64,000 bases of DNA from NCBI RefSeq assembly GCF_000733925.1, contig NZ_JPOO01000001.1:2170001-2234000 (forward strand), in the 5' to 3' direction. Position 1 is the first letter of the stretch, and every line of letters begins with the position of its first letter. Position numbers and translations under genes: made by a program. The notes below the pieces were generated by a model. It saw only the letters and a list, made by a program, of their open reading frames with translations, was not told the DNA's origin and made no database searches. Origin of the DNA: Arenibacter algicola (GTDB lineage: Bacteria > Bacteroidota > Bacteroidia > Flavobacteriales > Flavobacteriaceae). Shown piece by piece: positions 60,603 through 64,000 of this stretch.

Positions 60603-60645
60603 AATCCCAAACTTTCTTAGTTTATAGAAAGTTTGGGATTTTTTT
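60603..60645 (+). terminator. Rho-independent terminator after Gfo/Idh gene
   Basis: AATCCCAAACTTTC (60603-60616) and GAAAGTTTGGGATT (60627-60640) pair perfectly over 14 bp with a 10-nt loop, followed by an uninterrupted run of seven T (60639-60645). The best terminator of the window; it separates the plus-strand oxidoreductase from the convergent PhoD gene. Confidence 0.92.
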
Positions 60646-60683
60646 GTTGGTCCATATGGCGTTAATAGAACTACCGAGTTTAT

Positions 60684-63302
60684 TTAATCAAGGTTAATTT
60701 CCAATATTCGATTGTTAACGGTTTTGGCCCTAATATTCTTAAGTGTCTTTTTTCTATTGTTTTCCACATCCTGGATTACAATGGTATATTTTTCTTTATC
60801 GAATACTTTGGGGGCAAAGGTGTTGGCTGCCATACGAATGGAATAAACTAGTTGATTATTATTATCGAAAACTGAAATAACTGGTTTGCTCACGTTGGCA
60901 ACCTTTATAGTGGGCAACCATGCAACAGCCTTTTTACCATAATTGTCTTCTTGTTTAATGGTGATGGGCCACCCTGGAAATTGTTCAATTGTACCGCTGC
61001 TAGGGTCGGTATATCTGGGCCAACAGGCCGTGGTTATGGTCCTGTCTTTTTTGTTGAAGGTTACCAGGCCATAACCGGTTGCCCTATTATGTATAATGGC
61101 CGGCTCAATCCCGGTATCGAAAGGATTGCCAACAGCATGTACCGATAGTTTATTGCCAAATCCGTCCACATGGTTCCCTACATAGGCCGGGTCATCATAG
61201 GTATGGGAGTCACTATTTACTTCTGGCCAGAACCTTCTGGGCCAAATATTGTTCAAGGCAGGACCTGCAAAGGCGTAACCACTGTCTCCGTGCTCATCAG
61301 TGCCATATTGGATAAAACTTCCCAAATGTTGGTCACCAGCAATATGAAATGCATAGCATTTTCTGATAGCCTCAACGGCCTTGTCCCTTTTGTTTGCTGG
61401 CCATCCATTGGAATCCATGTCCACGGTAGGGACATCACCGAGTACGTATTCTCCTTTTTTAGGAATAGGTAAGGAGGGAACCACGTCATCATTTAAAGCT
61501 GTTTTGGGCAAGGTGGCCACAGTGGCAAAATTGGTCTGCGATAGCACTACTTTTATTTCTGCCCCATTATTCCAATCCTGGGTCCAATGATCTATAAAAT
61601 CGTGTTGCCGTTGCCCCAAAAGTGTGGCATCTAGATCCCTGTATTGTTTTATGTCGAAATCTTTATTTTGTATCCATCCATTCCTTACCTGGGCTTCGGG
61701 CGGTAGAACATGCTTGGGGGCGGATTTGAATTTTCGATCCTCTAGGATGGCAAAACTAATGCCCCCGTAATTCCAGTGCGTGTAGTAGACACCAATATTT
61801 TGTTTAACCGGGCTAGGGTCGAAGGGATCTGGTAAATGACTGGTTTGGGTAAATTGCACCATGTTTACCCATTCAGCAGGCATTTTGTAGCCTCCGGAAT
61901 CTTGGGCCAACATACCATGGCCTTCACTGGTATCGGCCTTTTTACCGCTCTCGCCCCATACATTACCGTGATACACATCATGGTCATCCGGGATTATGGC
62001 GCAGGGTTTATGTCTAAAGAGTTCGCGGTAAGACCAACCGAACATCATCCACTTTCGCAGGTAATCCAGACATAGGTCGTCCATGTCACCACTTCGTTCT
62101 GCCCCAAATCCACCAGTACCTTCGTAAAACTGATCCCCAAGGAAAAGAATGATGTCCGGATTTAATTTAGCTACATTTTCATGAACGTCGTTATCAGGGA
62201 AACCATAGTGGAAATTACAGCTAAAAACCGCAGCCGATACGGATTCTTTATTTAATGGCTCTTGGGCTATAGTACCTTCATAGGTGTATTGGTGGATTTC
62301 ATTTTTTAATGGGATTTCCACCAATATTCGGTAAGGAATATCTGAATTGGCGTTCCAATTTTCAACTACGAAGTTTACCGCTCTGCCTATATGTTCCAAC
62401 TGGGTATTGGTTGTGGTTTTCCATACTCCCTGTTCCTTGAATTGGAGCTGAACGGAATTGCCTTCAATTTCTTCTATTGGCGCTAATTGTGTGGTGAGTT
62501 TTAACTTTCTATCGTGAAGGGTGTATTGGGCAAAGCAAATGGGGCCGTATAATTGGTCTTTGTTTGAAATAAGATTATCTGCAGTTATATTCCAGTTGGA
62601 ATAGCCGGCCAAAGGTTGGGAGGCATGGCTCTTGTCCGTTGTTATATCGGCCAGTAGGGCAAAATTCCCTACTAGGTTTTTACCATCGACATATATATCT
62701 TCTTGGGTATGGATCAAGGTGTTTGTTATCGGCTCCAGAACATCAACCTTCAATCGGTATTTATCATTGTAAGGCTCTAAATGCACTTCCAAACGAAAGG
62801 TTTCAGGTATTTTATTTAGGCTGGTATCAAAGAGCTGTCCACTTACCTGAAGTTTTCCGTTGGGGTTAAGACCAATATCAAAACCTTTGCCAAAGACAGC
62901 CGCCGATCGGTAATCATCAAAAGGACCACTACATCCCAATTGCATACCTAGGCATCCCTCATCGGTATTGGCAATACTCTTGTTCAATAGGGTTATATCC
63001 ACACTAACTTCCAATGGGGTTATGGAATCTGTTTTTTGAACCGTCAATAATTGAAGATTTCTATTTCCTGCACTTATGTTACAAACGGCCATGCCATCTT
63101 CTAGGCGCCAATCCTGGAGTCGGTTTCCCCAGTATTCCGGACCTACCCATTTCATATCGGGCCAGTTGTGCCAATTACTTTTAAATTGTATGTCTTCAAG
63201 TAATTTTTCTTGGCTTATGGTCCCAAAGGGAAATGCCGAAGCGGAAAAACTGGGCAATAGGGTTCCCAGTGCTATGGTCTTTATATATTTTCTTCTGTTC
63301 AT
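60684..63302 (-). CDS. PhoD-like alkaline phosphatase/phosphodiesterase with large N-terminal domain (872 aa)
   Basis: N-terminal twin-arginine-like signal NRRKYIKTIALGTLLPSFSASA. Residues about 30-340 are beta-rich and resemble laminin-G or concanavalin-type carbohydrate-binding sandwich plus an Fn3-like part; no catalytic motif is there. The PhoD metallophosphatase core (about 355-700) has FLGDQFYEG, IPDDHDVYHGN and HIAGDQHLGS metal-binding motifs. It likely releases phosphate from phosphodiesters or, in this context, acts on a phosphorylated or sulfated polymer next to the sulfatase. It begins 15 nt after the sulfatase gene, so both are one operon. Confidence 0.85.
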   Translation of the reverse strand: MNRRKYIKTIALGTLLPSFSASAFPFGTISQEKLLEDIQFKSNWHNWPDMKWVGPEYWGNRLQDWRLEDGMAVCNISAGNRNLQLLTVQKTDSITPLEVSVDITLLNKSIANTDEGCLGMQLGCSGPFDDYRSAAVFGKGFDIGLNPNGKLQVSGQLFDTSLNKIPETFRLEVHLEPYNDKYRLKVDVLEPITNTLIHTQEDIYVDGKNLVGNFALLADITTDKSHASQPLAGYSNWNITADNLISNKDQLYGPICFAQYTLHDRKLKLTTQLAPIEEIEGNSVQLQFKEQGVWKTTTNTQLEHIGRAVNFVVENWNANSDIPYRILVEIPLKNEIHQYTYEGTIAQEPLNKESVSAAVFSCNFHYGFPDNDVHENVAKLNPDIILFLGDQFYEGTGGFGAERSGDMDDLCLDYLRKWMMFGWSYRELFRHKPCAIIPDDHDVYHGNVWGESGKKADTSEGHGMLAQDSGGYKMPAEWVNMVQFTQTSHLPDPFDPSPVKQNIGVYYTHWNYGGISFAILEDRKFKSAPKHVLPPEAQVRNGWIQNKDFDIKQYRDLDATLLGQRQHDFIDHWTQDWNNGAEIKVVLSQTNFATVATLPKTALNDDVVPSLPIPKKGEYVLGDVPTVDMDSNGWPANKRDKAVEAIRKCYAFHIAGDQHLGSFIQYGTDEHGDSGYAFAGPALNNIWPRRFWPEVNSDSHTYDDPAYVGNHVDGFGNKLSVHAVGNPFDTGIEPAIIHNRATGYGLVTFNKKDRTITTACWPRYTDPSSGTIEQFPGWPITIKQEDNYGKKAVAWLPTIKVANVSKPVISVFDNNNQLVYSIRMAANTFAPKVFDKEKYTIVIQDVENNRKKTLKNIRAKTVNNRILEINLD

Positions 63303-63317
63303 ATATCTAGATTTATA

Positions 63318-64000
63318 CTATGGTTGTATTAGAGGATAATTAATGTTGTATTGGTAAAGCTGTTGTTTTTTCCATTCTGCTCCTTCCAAAAAAAGGGGAT
63401 GGGGGAGGGAAACATCCCACTTTCCTAATTTTTCTAAGAGGTCTCGCGTGATATCCAAGTTGTCAAGGGCTATATTATGCTGCTCAGAAATATCTGAAGG
63501 AAGGTGAAACAAAAGTGGCAATCGATCTGGAAGTCGGATCAATTTATAGTCCCCTTCCCTTATGGCTGCACTTATGGTAAAGCGCCACATGAGATTGTCA
63601 TGGGGTATTTGCTTGCTACCTTTCATAAGATAAGGCATTAGATTGGTACCGCTAAAAGGGTATTCTTTTACATTTCTACCAGCAAAAGCCAAAAAGGTTG
63701 GGACAATGTCAAGCGATGAAATCATGTGAGAGTAGGTTTCCCCAGAGGGCAGCGTTTTGGGCCAATTTAATATAAATGGAACATGTACCCCACCTTCCAA
63801 TAAGGTGCCTTTTTTACCGTTGTACGGGGAGTTGATGGAACCGTTATCAATAGGTCCCCCATTGTCGCTTATAAAAACGACAAGAGTATTTTTGTCCAAA
63901 CTATATTCTTTTAAAGCACCTATAATTCTACCCACATTAACGTCAAGCCTATGTACCATTGCCGCGTACGTCCGTCTTTTACTATCCTTTATATGGCTGT
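63318..64000 (-). CDS. Sulfatase, C-terminal part (cut by window edge)
   Basis: The frame stays open from the window end; the first visible residues include DSKRRTYAAMVHRLDVNVGRI, the usual stretch before the sulfatase FISDNGG motif (VVFISDNGGPIDNG), followed by KGTLLEGGVHVPFILNWP. So the 213-residue part from the ATG at 63959 is only the C-terminal portion; the N-terminal Cys/Ser-type active site (C-x-P-S-R) lies beyond the edge. Family S1 sulfatases remove sulfate from marine polysaccharides. It forms an operon with the PhoD gene. Confidence 0.9.
   Translation of the reverse strand, partial: SHIKDSKRRTYAAMVHRLDVNVGRIIGALKEYSLDKNTLVVFISDNGGPIDNGSINSPYNGKKGTLLEGGVHVPFILNWPKTLPSGETYSHMISSLDIVPTFLAFAGRNVKEYPFSGTNLMPYLMKGSKQIPHDNLMWRFTISAAIREGDYKLIRLPDRLPLLFHLPSDISEQHNIALDNLDITRDLLEKLGKWDVSLPHPLFLEGAEWKKQQLYQYNINYPLIQP

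Overview
The window looks like chromosome from a marine member of the Flavobacteriaceae (Bacteroidota). It is AT-rich by eye, Shine-Dalgarno sequences are weak, and most promoters that can be recognised carry the phylum's TAnnTTTG-type -7 element. Twin-arginine Gfo/Idh oxidoreductases, a PhoD phosphatase and a sulfatase at the right end fit the same lineage. The genus cannot be fixed from the sequence alone. No tRNA, rRNA, insertion sequence, prophage or CRISPR array was seen.

Layout. 1-6942: a tandem array of eight universal stress protein (USP) genes on the minus strand (the first cut by the window edge), interrupted by a thioredoxin gene. 7044-9615: a soluble PAS histidine kinase and a receiver-CRP fusion regulator. 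9708-18089: a TerB-like protein, another USP, a WG-repeat/SDR/HEAT operon, a site-2 protease with CBS domains, glycogen phosphorylase and uracil phosphoribosyltransferase. 18118-24096: two P-type ATPases flanking an Hsp20 gene. 24366-29265: a patatin-like lipase and a second kinase/receiver-CRP pair; this kinase contains a LOV-type domain. 29300-35575: YtxH/holin-like envelope proteins, a sigma factor, two paralogous helical-bundle proteins, exonuclease III and an ABC1 kinase. 36178-48023: acetate kinase, phosphate acetyltransferase, a tenth USP, glucokinase, phosphofructokinase-2, D-lactate dehydrogenase, a cupin, PEP synthase and a flavin-split-barrel protein. 48237-52149: a secreted PepSY-like protein and an ABC efflux operon. 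52188-64000: oxidoreductases, two alpha-glucan/glucosidase enzymes, PhoD and a sulfatase; this part looks unrelated to the rest.

Main result. From 0.96 to about 49.07 kb, 19 intergenic copies of a CRP/FNR-type palindrome (TGAYnnnnRTCA; one copy degenerate) precede most transcription units. At almost every one, exactly 23 nt downstream of the palindrome and reading toward the gene, there is a TAnnTTTR-like -7 element. Counting divergent sites in both directions gives 23 promoters; 15 match TAnnTTTR exactly. The geometry puts the palindrome near -41, as in class II CRP/FNR activation. The two receiver-CRP fusions encoded here keep the E-xxx-R recognition-helix pattern that reads TGA half-sites and are the natural candidate regulators.

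How the genes may work together. The set (many USPs, Hsp20, P-type ATPases, M50/CBS protease, PfkB, split-barrel flavoprotein, phosphoribosyltransferase, two-component control) resembles in content the mycobacterial DosR dormancy regulon, and is joined here to glycogen breakdown, lactate and acetate fermentation. I infer an oxygen-limitation or energy-starvation survival regulon. One input may be blue light or redox through the LOV-like kinase. Function and novelty are untested.
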